Origin: Leptobacterium sp964389205
GTDB lineage: Bacteria; Bacteroidota; Bacteroidia; Flavobacteriales; Flavobacteriaceae
Direction: 5' to 3'
Assembly (NCBI GenBank): GCA_964389205.1
Contig: CAYMDH010000005.1
Location: 1-64,000 of the forward strand
Length of the DNA stretch: 64,000 nucleotides
A program made the translations under genes and the position numbers. Below the pieces are notes generated by a model. That model saw nothing but the letters and a program-made list of their open reading frames with translations, had not been told where the DNA came from and ran no database searches. This document shows, one piece after another, positions 44,064 through 53,383 of this stretch; position 1 is the stretch's first letter; each line of letters begins with the position of its first letter.

Positions 44064-46265
44064 TTAATTTGCTACCTCACTTATAAAACGGATTCTATAA
44101 AGACGTATTTCATCATCTTCATAATCGCCATCAAATTCTTCAATAGCCATAGATACTTTATCACTTTCTGCTTCTAGAAAGTATTCGTGAAGTTCTTCTT
44201 GTTGATCTTCATCAAAAACTTCATCAATCCAATAATCGATATTTAGCTTGGTACCACTATAAACTATTTGTTCCATTTCTTTGATTAGATCATCCATACT
44301 AAGGCCTTTGGCCGCAGCAATATCATCTAATGGTAACTTTCTATCTATATTTTGGATAAGGTATAGTTTTAAGGCAGAATTAGTCCCTGTACTTTTAACT
44401 ATCAAATCATCAGGGCGCAAAACATCATTATCTTCTACGTACTGTGCTATTAATGCTACAAATGGATTTCCATATTTCTTTGCTTTTCCTTCTCCTACCC
44501 CATGAACATTAATAAGCTCTTCCATTGTAATTGGATATTTTAAAGCCATGTCATCTATAGAAGGGTCCTGAAATACTACAAATGGAGGCACTCCATGTTT
44601 TTTAGCTTCCGTTTTTCGTAATTCTTTTAACGCCTTTAAAAGTTTCTCATCTGCAGCTCCTCCACTAGATTTGCTGGCAGTTACAATAGAATCATCATTA
44701 ATAGCATCAAAAATATGATCTTCAGTCATCATAAAAGAAGTTGGATTCTCTAAATATGATTTTCCTAAAGCTGTTAAAAATAAAACCCCATATGTTTCAA
44801 TTTCCTTTTTTAAAAGCTTGGCAACCAAAGCCTGTCTAATAAGTGCCATCCAATGACGCCCGTCTTTATCTTTTCCTATTCCAAAAAAGGGTTTTTCATT
44901 TGTTTTGTAGGATTTAATTAATGCATTAACATTTCCTGTCATTGCATTAACAATCTCTTTTGCCTTAAATTTTTGCTTCGTTTCTTGAACAACATGTAGT
45001 AACTTTATCAAATCATCTTTAGCTTCTACTTGTTTTTTAGGATGACGAACATTGTCGTCCATATCGCCTCCTTCTCCAGTTTCTGTATCAAAAGTCTCTC
45101 CAAAATAATGTAGAATAAATTTTCTTCTGGAAATAGAAGTTTCAGCATAGGCTACCATTTCTTGAAGAAGCGCATGTCCAACTTCTTGTTCTGCAACAGG
45201 TTTTCCAGACATGAATTTTTCTAGTTTTTCAATATCCTTGTAAGAGTAAAATGCTAGGCAATGTCCTTCTCCTCCATCTCTTCCGGCACGTCCTGTTTCT
45301 TGATAATAACTTTCTATACTCTTTGGAATATCATGATGAATAACAAACCGTACATCGGGCTTATCTATTCCCATTCCAAAAGCTATGGTAGCAACCACTA
45401 CATCTGCATCTTCCATCAAAAACATATCTTGATGTTTTGATCTGCTCTTTACATCCAATCCTGCATGATATGGAACCGCATTTATACCATTCACTTGAAG
45501 TGTTTGCGCTAATTCTTCTACTTTTTTTCGACTCAAACAATACATAATACCAGATTTACCTTGGTTTTGTTTGATAAATCGAATAATGTCTGCATCTACA
45601 TTTTTAGTCTTTGGGCGTACTTCATAATACAAATTAGGTCTATTAAATGATGCTTTAAAAGTACTGGCATCTGTAATTCCTAAATTTTTAAGTATATCAT
45701 CTTGAACTTTTGGTGTTGCAGTAGCTGTTAGCGCAATTACTGGTATGGAATCATCAAGGCGCTTTATTATTGTTTTTAAGTTTCTATATTCAGGTCTAAA
45801 ATCATGTCCCCATTCTGAAATACAATGTGCTTCGTCTATAGCAACAAAAGAAATCTTTACTGATTGCAAAAACTCAACATATTCTTCTTTTGTTAGCGAT
45901 TCTGGAGCTACGTATAACAATTTTGTTATTCCAGAAGTAATATCATTTTTTACTTGTTTTACTTCTGTCTTATTTAATGAAGAATTTAAAACATGAGCAA
46001 TTCCATCATTATCAGAAATACCTCTAATTGCATCTACCTGATTTTTCATGAGCGCTATTAAAGGAGAAACAACAATCGCGGTTCCTTCTTTTATCAATGC
46101 AGGAAGTTGATAACACAATGATTTTCCACCTCCTGTAGGCATAATTACAAAACAATTCTCGCCATTTACAATGCTTTTTATAACGTCTTCTTGTAGTCCT
46201 TTGAATTGGCTAAATCCAAAATATTGTTTTAATGCTGCGTGTAAGTCAATTTCAACTAAACTCAT
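44064..46265 (-). CDS. recQ: ATP-dependent DNA helicase RecQ
   Basis: RecQ (733 residues) is a 3'-5' helicase. Helicase motifs are all present: GFSQFKGLQEDVIKS, MPTGGGKSLCYQLPA (Walker A), IDEAHCISEWGHDFRPEY, ALTATATP, ATIAFGMGIDKPDVRFVIHHDIPKSIESYYQETGRAGRDG. The zinc/winged-helix RQC region and an HRDC domain (about 525-600, LRKTEAKKHGVPPFVVFQDPS) follow. The C-terminal tail (about 650-733) is acidic and longer than in E. coli. A broken copy of this tail lies 0.6 kb beyond the 3' end. Confidence 0.95.
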   Translation of the reverse strand: MSLVEIDLHAALKQYFGFSQFKGLQEDVIKSIVNGENCFVIMPTGGGKSLCYQLPALIKEGTAIVVSPLIALMKNQVDAIRGISDNDGIAHVLNSSLNKTEVKQVKNDITSGITKLLYVAPESLTKEEYVEFLQSVKISFVAIDEAHCISEWGHDFRPEYRNLKTIIKRLDDSIPVIALTATATPKVQDDILKNLGITDASTFKASFNRPNLYYEVRPKTKNVDADIIRFIKQNQGKSGIMYCLSRKKVEELAQTLQVNGINAVPYHAGLDVKSRSKHQDMFLMEDADVVVATIAFGMGIDKPDVRFVIHHDIPKSIESYYQETGRAGRDGGEGHCLAFYSYKDIEKLEKFMSGKPVAEQEVGHALLQEMVAYAETSISRRKFILHYFGETFDTETGEGGDMDDNVRHPKKQVEAKDDLIKLLHVVQETKQKFKAKEIVNAMTGNVNALIKSYKTNEKPFFGIGKDKDGRHWMALIRQALVAKLLKKEIETYGVLFLTALGKSYLENPTSFMMTEDHIFDAINDDSIVTASKSSGGAADEKLLKALKELRKTEAKKHGVPPFVVFQDPSIDDMALKYPITMEELINVHGVGEGKAKKYGNPFVALIAQYVEDNDVLRPDDLIVKSTGTNSALKLYLIQNIDRKLPLDDIAAAKGLSMDDLIKEMEQIVYSGTKLNIDYWIDEVFDEDQQEELHEYFLEAESDKVSMAIEEFDGDYEDDEIRLYRIRFISEVAN

Positions 46266-46348
46266 TCCTTCTTTTTACTATTTTACATACATTTGCATTA
46301 ACTAAAGATAACACATTCTTTAATTTTACAAAATAAAAAATAAAAATT

Positions 46349-47314
46349 TTGAGTAATCAAAGTACGATTATTGATATTGCCAAAAAAGTAATAAAAATGG
46401 AGGCACTATCAATAGAAAATCTAATCCCTCTAATTGACGAAGAATTTGCTAATGCAGTAACTCATATTTATAACTCTAAAGGTCGTGTTATTATTACGGG
46501 TATTGGTAAAAGTGCCGTTATAGCTACTAAAATTGTAGCTACCTTAAACTCTACTGGAACTGCAGCCATTTTTATGCATGCAGCAGATGCTATTCATGGT
46601 GATTTAGGAACTATTCAATTTGACGATGTAGTTATATGTATTTCTAAGAGCGGAAATACCCCTGAAATTAAAGTATTGGTTCCTCTAATAAAAAATGGAG
46701 GTAATAAATTAATAGCAATAACTGGGAATAAAAATTCATTTCTGGGAGAGCAAGCAGATTTTGTGTTAAATTCTTTTGTTGAAAAGGAAGCTTGTCCAAA
46801 TAATTTAGCACCAACTACAAGTACTACCGCTCAATTAGTTATTGGAGATGCTTTAGCAGTTTGTTTATTAGAAATAAAAGGATTCAGTAGTAAAGATTTT
46901 GCAAAGTTCCATCCTGGTGGAGCTTTAGGGAAAAAATTATATTTAAGAGTTCATGATATTTCTTCTACAAATAGTAAGCCATTTGTAAACCCTAAATCCA
47001 ATGTAAAAGAAGTAATTATTGAAATTTCGGAAAAAATGCTAGGGGTCGCAGCTGTAGTTGAAAATGAAAAAATTATAGGTATAGTTACAGATGGAGATAT
47101 ACGTAGAATGCTTAACACTCATGATAATATTAATGGATTAACAGCCAAAGATATTATGAGTTTGAATCCAAAATGTATAGAGGAAAATGAAATGGCAGTA
47201 GATGCTTTAGATTTAATGGAAACTAATAAAATTTCTCAACTACTTGTAGAGAAAGATGGAAAATATGCTGGAGTAGTTCATATACATAATTTGATAAAAG
47301 AAGGAATCATATAA
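46349..47314 (+). CDS. kdsD: D-arabinose 5-phosphate isomerase (KpsF/GutQ family)
   Basis: This 321-residue protein has an N-terminal SIS domain (about 40-175, ITGIGKSAVIATKIVATLNSTG, ISKSGNTPEIK) and two CBS domains (about 205-321). The enzyme makes arabinose 5-phosphate for Kdo in the lipopolysaccharide core. The start is TTG at 46349. The stop codon overlaps the tatC ATG by one base. It is divergent from recQ, with a TACATTTG box at 46288-46295 that may be its -7 element. Confidence 0.93.
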   Translation: MSNQSTIIDIAKKVIKMEALSIENLIPLIDEEFANAVTHIYNSKGRVIITGIGKSAVIATKIVATLNSTGTAAIFMHAADAIHGDLGTIQFDDVVICISKSGNTPEIKVLVPLIKNGGNKLIAITGNKNSFLGEQADFVLNSFVEKEACPNNLAPTTSTTAQLVIGDALAVCLLEIKGFSSKDFAKFHPGGALGKKLYLRVHDISSTNSKPFVNPKSNVKEVIIEISEKMLGVAAVVENEKIIGIVTDGDIRRMLNTHDNINGLTAKDIMSLNPKCIEENEMAVDALDLMETNKISQLLVEKDGKYAGVVHIHNLIKEGII

Positions 47315-48138
47315 TGGCAAAAAAACAAGCTCAAGAGATGTCTTTTTTAGATCATTTAGAAGATTTAAGATGGCATTTAATTAGGTCTACTATCGCCGTT
47401 CTCATATTTGGGATTGCTGCTTTTTTTGCAAAAGATTTTATTTTTGATGTTATTCTTTTTGGACCAAAACAAGCAGATTTTCTTACCTATGAGTTCTTTT
47501 GTAAAATTTCTAAAACACTTGGTTTTGATGAAACTTTTTGTGCTGGAGAAATTCCGTTTAGAATACAAAGTAGAACCATGGCTGGACAATTCTCTGCACA
47601 TATATGGACTTCTATCTGGGCTGGTTTTATTGTAGCATTTCCATATATTCTCTATGAATTATGGAAATTTATAAGCCCTGGTTTATATGATAATGAACGT
47701 AAAAGCTCTCGTGGATTTATATTTATAGCTTCTATTTTGTTCTTTATTGGTGTTCTTTTTGGGTATTATATTATAGCTCCTTTATCTATTAATTTTTTAG
47801 GAAGCTATAAAGTAAGTCAAGAGATTCATAATGATATAGATATTAGCTCTTATATCTCTACCATTAGAGCTTCAGTTATTGCTGCCGGAATAATTTTCGA
47901 ACTACCTATCTTAATTTATTTCTTAACAAAAATGGGGCTAGTAACTCCGGAAATTTTAAAAAAATATAGAAAATTCGCATTGGTTTTAGTGCTTATCTTA
48001 TCTGCTATTATTACACCTCCGGATATCACTAGTCAAATAGTTGTAGCAATTCCCATATTAGTTCTATATCAAATAAGTATACGTGTTTCTAAAATTGTAA
48101 TAAAGAGACAAGAAAAAAAATTAAAAGAAGATGAGTGA
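47314..48138 (+). CDS. tatC: Sec-independent translocase subunit TatC
   Basis: TatC (274 residues) is the signal-peptide receptor of the twin-arginine pathway. The N-terminal MSFLDHLEDLRWHLIRS is the signature with the conserved Glu, six TM helices are visible, and FPYILYELWKFISPGLYDNERK is the conserved periplasmic loop. A stretch (about 45-75, FGPKQADFLTYEFFCKISKTLG) is longer than in E. coli, as is usual in Bacteroidota. It overlaps its neighbours on both sides. Confidence 0.95.
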   Translation: MAKKQAQEMSFLDHLEDLRWHLIRSTIAVLIFGIAAFFAKDFIFDVILFGPKQADFLTYEFFCKISKTLGFDETFCAGEIPFRIQSRTMAGQFSAHIWTSIWAGFIVAFPYILYELWKFISPGLYDNERKSSRGFIFIASILFFIGVLFGYYIIAPLSINFLGSYKVSQEIHNDIDISSYISTIRASVIAAGIIFELPILIYFLTKMGLVTPEILKKYRKFALVLVLILSAIITPPDITSQIVVAIPILVLYQISIRVSKIVIKRQEKKLKEDE

Positions 48139-48478
48139 TTTAGTTAAAGAATTTGATGACTATCGTTCTAGAATGAACGAACGAATTTTAGAAGATAATA
48201 ATAAGATCATTAAGCGAATTTTTAATCTTGACACCAATGCTTATATGCCTGGTGCTTTAGATGTAAAAACAAAGGAGCTTCTAGGCTTGGTTGCCTCTGC
48301 TGTACTTCGTTGTGATGATTGTATTAAATATCATTTAGAAACATGTCATAAAATAGGATTATCTAAAGAAGAAGTGATGGAATCTATGGGCATTGCAACC
48401 TTAGTTGGAGGTACTATTGTGATTCCTCATCTTAGAAGAGCTTATGAATTTTGGGATGCTTTAGAAGCTAATTCATAA
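48131..48478 (+). CDS. Carboxymuconolactone decarboxylase-family protein
   Basis: This 115-residue helical protein of the AhpD/CMD fold has the redox pair RCDDCIKYH followed by HLETCHKIGLSKEEVMESMGIATLVGGTIVIPHLRRA. The CxxC plus His arrangement is of the alkylhydroperoxidase type, not the decarboxylase. It may take part in peroxide or thiol chemistry. It overlaps tatC by 8 bp. Confidence 0.88.
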   Translation: MSDLVKEFDDYRSRMNERILEDNNKIIKRIFNLDTNAYMPGALDVKTKELLGLVASAVLRCDDCIKYHLETCHKIGLSKEEVMESMGIATLVGGTIVIPHLRRAYEFWDALEANS

Positions 48479-48570
48479 ACTACAGCAGGTTAAATTAATT
48501 ATAAATACGAAATACAATATCAAAGAGTAGATTAGTTTTTCTATTTTTAGCGTATACTGAATATCAATAG

Positions 48571-48675
48571 ATGAAACCGACACAATTAAAAAAATCTTTA
48601 AAAATATATTGCAATGATTATTTTAATCGTCAAAGATTCCATCTGATCTCTAAAGCAATAAATATCAACAGATGA
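48571..48675 (+). CDS. Possible 34-residue upstream ORF of lptB
   Basis: A short open frame, ATG 48571 to TGA 48673-48675, encodes 34 residues (MKPTQLKKSLKIYCNDYF then NRQRFHLISKAININR). Its stop codon overlaps the lptB start (ATGA at 48672-48675), and the sequence before both start codons is alike (ATAGATGAAAC and ACAGATGAAAC). This is the layout of a translationally coupled leader. No homologue is known to me, so it may be fortuitous. Confidence 0.35.
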   Translation: MKPTQLKKSLKIYCNDYFNRQRFHLISKAININR

Positions 48676-49412
48676 AACTTAGAGCAGAAAATATTATGAA
48701 GTCCTATAAAGGACGAAAAGTGGTGAAAGGTATTTCGCTAGAAGTAAATAGAGGTGAGATTGTAGGGCTCCTTGGCCCAAATGGTGCTGGAAAAACTACT
48801 TCTTTTTATATGATTGTTGGTCTTATTAAACCCAATGGCGGGAAAATCTATCTTGACGATATGGAAATCACTAAGTTTCCTATGTATAAAAGAGCTCAAA
48901 ATGGTATAGGGTACTTGGCTCAAGAAGCTTCTGTTTTTAGGAAACTAAGCATTGAAGATAATATTATGAGTGTTCTTCAGCTTACTAAGCTCTCTAAAAA
49001 AGAGCAGCACATGAAAATGGAGTCTCTTATTGAAGAATTTAGTTTAAATCATATTAGAAAAAATCGTGGAGATTTACTTTCTGGTGGAGAAAGAAGAAGA
49101 ACAGAAATTGCTAGAGCCTTAGCAACAGATCCTAAGTTTATATTATTAGACGAACCTTTTGCAGGAGTAGATCCTGTTGCTGTAGAAGATATACAGCGTA
49201 TTGTAGCGCATCTTAAAGATAAGAATATTGGAATTCTAATTACAGATCATAATGTACAAGAAACTTTAGCTATTACAGAACGTTCTTATTTGATGTTTGA
49301 AGGAAGTATTCTTAAGGCTGGTGAACCTGAAGAATTGGCCGCAGATGAAATGGTTCGTAAAGTGTACCTAGGGCAAAACTTTGAATTGCGTAAAAAAAGA
49401 CTTGATTTTTAA
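48672..49412 (+). CDS. lptB: LPS export ABC transporter ATPase LptB
   Basis: LptB (246 residues) powers lipopolysaccharide transport by LptFG. Walker A GPNGAGKTTS, the signature LLSGGERRRTEIARAL, Walker B FILLDEPFAGVDPVAVEDI and the H-loop ITDHNV are present, and IGYLAQEASVFRKLSIEDNI is the typical Q-loop of LptB. It lies between the CMD-type gene and pssA, which is convergent with a 5-bp gap. A short ORF overlaps its start. Confidence 0.93.
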   Translation: MKLRAENIMKSYKGRKVVKGISLEVNRGEIVGLLGPNGAGKTTSFYMIVGLIKPNGGKIYLDDMEITKFPMYKRAQNGIGYLAQEASVFRKLSIEDNIMSVLQLTKLSKKEQHMKMESLIEEFSLNHIRKNRGDLLSGGERRRTEIARALATDPKFILLDEPFAGVDPVAVEDIQRIVAHLKDKNIGILITDHNVQETLAITERSYLMFEGSILKAGEPEELAADEMVRKVYLGQNFELRKKRLDF

Positions 49413-49417
49413 CGTAT

Positions 49418-50179
49418 TTAAACTGCAATAACTTTCTTATTATTCAATATAGATAATAGAATATATAACACTATAATTAATGGTATTGCTATAAATTTTA
49501 AAACAATGATTATTAATAAACTAAGGATTAAAAATAAATAGCGAGTTTTATTTTCTTTCCATTTTAAGCTTTTAAATTTTAATCCAAATAAAGGGATATT
49601 TGCATTCATTAAAAAAGTACTTAAAAGTATACTACTAATTAAAAACCATTTATTTCTTATCAAATCATTGATCCAATCTATATTTTGATATTCTAAAATT
49701 AAAGGGAATGACAAAATTAATATAGCATTTGCCGGAGTTGGCAAACCTATAAAAGAAGTTGTTTGATTTTCATCAATATTAAATTTTGCCAATCTATATG
49801 CAGCGCCAAGTGTAATTAAAAAACCTAAAAAGGGAACTAGATTTAATTCTGAATCCATCCATGACATTGTTAATGTAATATCATCCCCTATTGCAACGCC
49901 AATATTGTTTTCTGGATGGAGGTTCATTAATAACTGAAACATTACCAGACCTGGTACCAATCCTGAAGTGACCATATCGGCTAAAGAATCTAATTGTAAC
50001 CCCAGCTCACTTCGCACATCCAATACTTTAGCTGACAGTCCATCAAAAAAATCAAAAACAATTCCTAAAAAAACAAAAAGCCCTGCGGTTGTTAACTCAT
50101 TGCTTGCTGCAAATACTGTAGCAATGCATCCACAAAGTAAATTGAGTAAGGTAATCAAATTAGGAATATGCTTTTTCAT
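49418..50179 (-). CDS. pssA: CDP-diacylglycerol-serine O-phosphatidyltransferase
   Basis: This 253-residue integral membrane enzyme of the CDP-alcohol phosphatidyltransferase family should make phosphatidylserine, the precursor of phosphatidylethanolamine. The motif appears as DFFDGLSAKVLDVRSELGLQ continuing LDSLADMV; the usual Arg of DGxxAR is Lys here. About seven TM segments follow, including an unusually hydrophobic C-terminal pair. It is convergent with lptB. The family is certain and the serine specificity is inferred from size and from Bacteroidota homologues. Confidence 0.87.
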   Translation of the reverse strand: MKKHIPNLITLLNLLCGCIATVFAASNELTTAGLFVFLGIVFDFFDGLSAKVLDVRSELGLQLDSLADMVTSGLVPGLVMFQLLMNLHPENNIGVAIGDDITLTMSWMDSELNLVPFLGFLITLGAAYRLAKFNIDENQTTSFIGLPTPANAILILSFPLILEYQNIDWINDLIRNKWFLISSILLSTFLMNANIPLFGLKFKSLKWKENKTRYLFLILSLLIIIVLKFIAIPLIIVLYILLSILNNKKVIAV

Positions 50180-50386
50180 TAGGCTGCTTGTATAAAAAAT
50201 ACAAGATATTCATTTTAACCCGAATTATGCAATAGAAAGTCTATTACATAATTCGAGTTTAATAACGAAATTCCAATTTTCAGTTTTTAAAAAATAATCA
50301 TTTTTGATTCTTTTATGGTTTTATGATGGGGTAATTATTATTTTTACTTCTTCGTCAATCAAAATTAATTAATCGTTATTACCCTA

Positions 50387-52006
50387 ATGTCAAAAAACAA
50401 TTACTTATTAGCCATTGCTTCTGGTTTGTTATTAGCAGTTGGCTGGCCTACCTATGGTTTTCCAATACTGTTATTTGTGGCCTTTGTTCCTTTATTAGTT
50501 GTTGAAAAAAGAATACGATTGGGAGTACAAAAAAAAAAGGGGTTAAAGGTATTTATTACTTCCTATATAACATTTGTAACCTGGAATGCCATCACTACCT
50601 GGTGGTTGTGGTATTCTACTCCATTTGGGATGTTTTTTGCTATCTTGGTAAACTCTTTGTTGATGGCTTTGGTTTTTTTATTTTTCCATCATATAGCAAG
50701 GCGATTACCCTCTAAAATTCATCTGTTATTTCTAGTACTTATTTGGATATCATTTGAAAAATTTCATTTAAACTGGGATTTTTCATGGCCGTGGCTCAAT
50801 TTGGGAAATGCTTTTTCTGAAGTTCCTTCTTGGATACAATGGTATGAGTATACTGGTGTTTTTGGAGGAAGTCTCTGGATTTGGCTCGTTAATATTGGAG
50901 TTTTTAAATTCTATGAAACATATCGCCCATCTAATAATAAAAGGAAACGATCTATAGAGGTTGCCAAACTGGTTTTGTATGTTGCCATTCCTATCATTAT
51001 ATCTAACATTATTTATATAAATTACAAAACACCTTCTAAAACTGTTACTGTTCTTCTTTTACAACCTAATGTAGATCCGTATACAGAAAAGTTTGATCGA
51101 GAAAATATCGAGTCTGCTTTAGAATTAGTTAGCATGGTGCAGAAAGAAGTTTCTAGCGAGGTAGATTTTGTAATTGCTCCAGAAACTGCCTTAGCACGTC
51201 TAACACCCATAGATCAATTTGATTATACTAAAGAAAAAAAAGCATTACAATCACTAACAGAATTTTATCCAAACCTCAACATACTAACAGGGGTTGATTT
51301 TTATAAACTTTATTTAAAAGAAAAAGAAAAGCCTACAAAAACTGCTAATAAAACTTCTAGGGGGGATTGGGTAGATTATTATAATGCAGCAGTGCTTATC
51401 AATAAAAATACCACTGCACAATCATATATAAAGTCTAAACTTGTGGTTGGTGTTGAAACATTTCCTTTTAAAAATATTTTAGAGCCTTTATTAGGAGATA
51501 TTATGCTAGACTTAGGAGGTACGATTTCTGCAAGAGGAACACAAAAAGAAAGAGTGGTTTTTAATTCTATCGATAAAGAATACAAAGCAGCTCCTGTAAT
51601 TTGTTATGAATCTATTTATGGAGAATTTGTAACAGATTATATTAAAGAAGGAGCAAATTTTCTGGCTATTATTACTAATGATGCATGGTGGGATAATACA
51701 GAAGGGCACAAACAACACTTGAGTTATGCAAAATTAAGAGCAATAGAAACAAGACGAAGTATTGCTCGTAGTGCAAATACTGGTATTTCGGCTTTTATTA
51801 ATCAAAAAGGAGAGGTTGTTAAGAAACTAGATTATGGATTAAAAGGAAGTATTCAAAGTACTATTGCTGTTAACACAAAGCAAACTTTTTATGTAACTTA
51901 TGGTGATTTTATTGCACGCATTGCAGTTCTTTTATCTGCATTAATTGCATTATATGCTTTTGCTATAAAACGAGGAGCTAAAAAATCATTGTCCTCTGTA
52001 AAATAA
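50387..52006 (+). CDS. lnt: Apolipoprotein N-acyltransferase
   Basis: Lnt (539 residues) adds the third acyl chain to lipoproteins. An N-terminal bundle of about six TM helices is followed by a periplasmic nitrilase domain with the catalytic triad Glu266 (IAPETALARL), Lys351 (KSKLVVGVE) and Cys406 (PVICYESIYGEF), then a last TM segment. WPWLNLGNAFSEVPSWIQWYEYTG is the conserved loop. The coding region includes a run of ten adenines (about 50531-50540) that could slip. Its 3' end overlaps the convergent sugar transferase gene by 21 bp. Confidence 0.94.
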   Translation: MSKNNYLLAIASGLLLAVGWPTYGFPILLFVAFVPLLVVEKRIRLGVQKKKGLKVFITSYITFVTWNAITTWWLWYSTPFGMFFAILVNSLLMALVFLFFHHIARRLPSKIHLLFLVLIWISFEKFHLNWDFSWPWLNLGNAFSEVPSWIQWYEYTGVFGGSLWIWLVNIGVFKFYETYRPSNNKRKRSIEVAKLVLYVAIPIIISNIIYINYKTPSKTVTVLLLQPNVDPYTEKFDRENIESALELVSMVQKEVSSEVDFVIAPETALARLTPIDQFDYTKEKKALQSLTEFYPNLNILTGVDFYKLYLKEKEKPTKTANKTSRGDWVDYYNAAVLINKNTTAQSYIKSKLVVGVETFPFKNILEPLLGDIMLDLGGTISARGTQKERVVFNSIDKEYKAAPVICYESIYGEFVTDYIKEGANFLAIITNDAWWDNTEGHKQHLSYAKLRAIETRRSIARSANTGISAFINQKGEVVKKLDYGLKGSIQSTIAVNTKQTFYVTYGDFIARIAVLLSALIALYAFAIKRGAKKSLSSVK

Positions 52007-53380
52007 TACTGTACTTAACGTCTTAATCACAATATTTAAATCCAGAACAAAACTGCGATGCTTAATATAATAAAGGTCATATTGTAATTTCCTCAAGCTA
52101 TCTTCTTTTGAAGAGCCATATTCATAGCTAACTTGTGCCCAACCCGTTAATCCTGGCTTAATAACATGTCGCGTTTCATAAAAAGGCAATTCTAACGACA
52201 ATTGACTCACAAACTCAGGACGCTCTGGACGAGGCCCTATAATGCTCATATTTCCTTTTAAAATATTAAAAAATTGAGGGATTTCATCTAATCTAGATTT
52301 TCGTAGAAACTTCCCGAATTTTGTCACCCTATAATCGTTCTTTTCTGCCCATACGGCTCCATCCTTTTCTGCATTAATTACCATAGTTCTAAACTTATAT
52401 ATAGTAAATGGAATTCCATTTTTACCTACCCGTTGTTGCGTATAAAACAAGGGACCTCGATTGCTAAAACGATTTCCAATTAAAACAACAGGAATGGATA
52501 AGAAACAAAATAAAATACCCAGTATCGAAATAAAAATATCAAACAGTCGATTTGCAAAAAGATATAATTTATTTTGATTACTACGGCTAAATGGAAAATA
52601 CTTATAGAACTCTTGCCCTATGTATTGTATAGGAACCCTATTTGTTAATTCTTCATATACTTGAGCATATTCTTTTATAGGAAGTCCGCTTTCTAAAAGT
52701 AGGATTAAATCAGAAAATAACTTCTTAGAAAATTCATCTCTTTGATTGCTGGCAATAATAATTTCAGAAACACTGTTTTCTCTTACAACATCTATAATTT
52801 GATCGTTATTTAACGAACGTAAAGCTGGAAAATCTTTTGGCGTATTTGCTTTTTCATCTAAACTATAATATCCTATTACTTTAAAAGTACTAGAAGTTTC
52901 TGATATTGCCTTATAAATAACATTGATTTCTTTAAAACTACCAATAAATATATAGTTCTTGTAAAATAAAGGAGAGGATATAAAAAAGATATAGGCCCAC
53001 CTCCAAAATAATAAAGAAAATGTAATAGCAAATAAAAAGTAAACAATTTGCAATCTATTGTCAGGCAATACTGGTGTTAAAAATGGTGTCAACAAATACA
53101 TTAAAACCGTTAATGCAGAAACAATTATAATATTGGGGAAAATCAAGTAAAATTTACTTGATTTCTGAAGATTGTATAATTCAAAAATATTAGCAAAAAA
53201 TACAAAATAAACGATAAGAACCAATGTCCATAACCAACGATCGCTGGCAATCATAAAATAATCGAATGTAAATAATGTAGATACGAGGTATAAACCTGAT
53301 AGCACACTAGCTACATCAAAAATTCGAAGTAAAGTTCTTCTTTCTGACAAATCAAAATGTATATATGGCTTGGAGGGCAT
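51986..53380 (-). CDS. Polyprenyl glycosylphosphotransferase (initiating sugar transferase)
   Basis: This 464-residue protein is of the WbaP/WcaJ type. Four to five TM segments (about 20-135) and a Rossmann-like middle domain precede the C-terminal catalytic domain with YKFRTMVINAEKDGAVW, KFGKFLRKSRLDEIPQFFNIL, KGNMSIIGPRPERPEF and KPGLTGWAQVSY. Such enzymes attach the first sugar phosphate to undecaprenyl phosphate, starting repeat-unit assembly. It is the last gene of the minus-strand polysaccharide cluster. Confidence 0.93.
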   Translation of the reverse strand: MPSKPYIHFDLSERRTLLRIFDVASVLSGLYLVSTLFTFDYFMIASDRWLWTLVLIVYFVFFANIFELYNLQKSSKFYLIFPNIIIVSALTVLMYLLTPFLTPVLPDNRLQIVYFLFAITFSLLFWRWAYIFFISSPLFYKNYIFIGSFKEINVIYKAISETSSTFKVIGYYSLDEKANTPKDFPALRSLNNDQIIDVVRENSVSEIIIASNQRDEFSKKLFSDLILLLESGLPIKEYAQVYEELTNRVPIQYIGQEFYKYFPFSRSNQNKLYLFANRLFDIFISILGILFCFLSIPVVLIGNRFSNRGPLFYTQQRVGKNGIPFTIYKFRTMVINAEKDGAVWAEKNDYRVTKFGKFLRKSRLDEIPQFFNILKGNMSIIGPRPERPEFVSQLSLELPFYETRHVIKPGLTGWAQVSYEYGSSKEDSLRKLQYDLYYIKHRSFVLDLNIVIKTLSTVLFYRGQ

Positions 53381-53383
53381 GTA

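Noticed and set aside
50531..50540. Phase variation through the A run in lnt
   Set aside because: The gene is needed for lipoprotein maturation and single A10 runs are frequent in AT-rich genomes; there is no further sign of switching.
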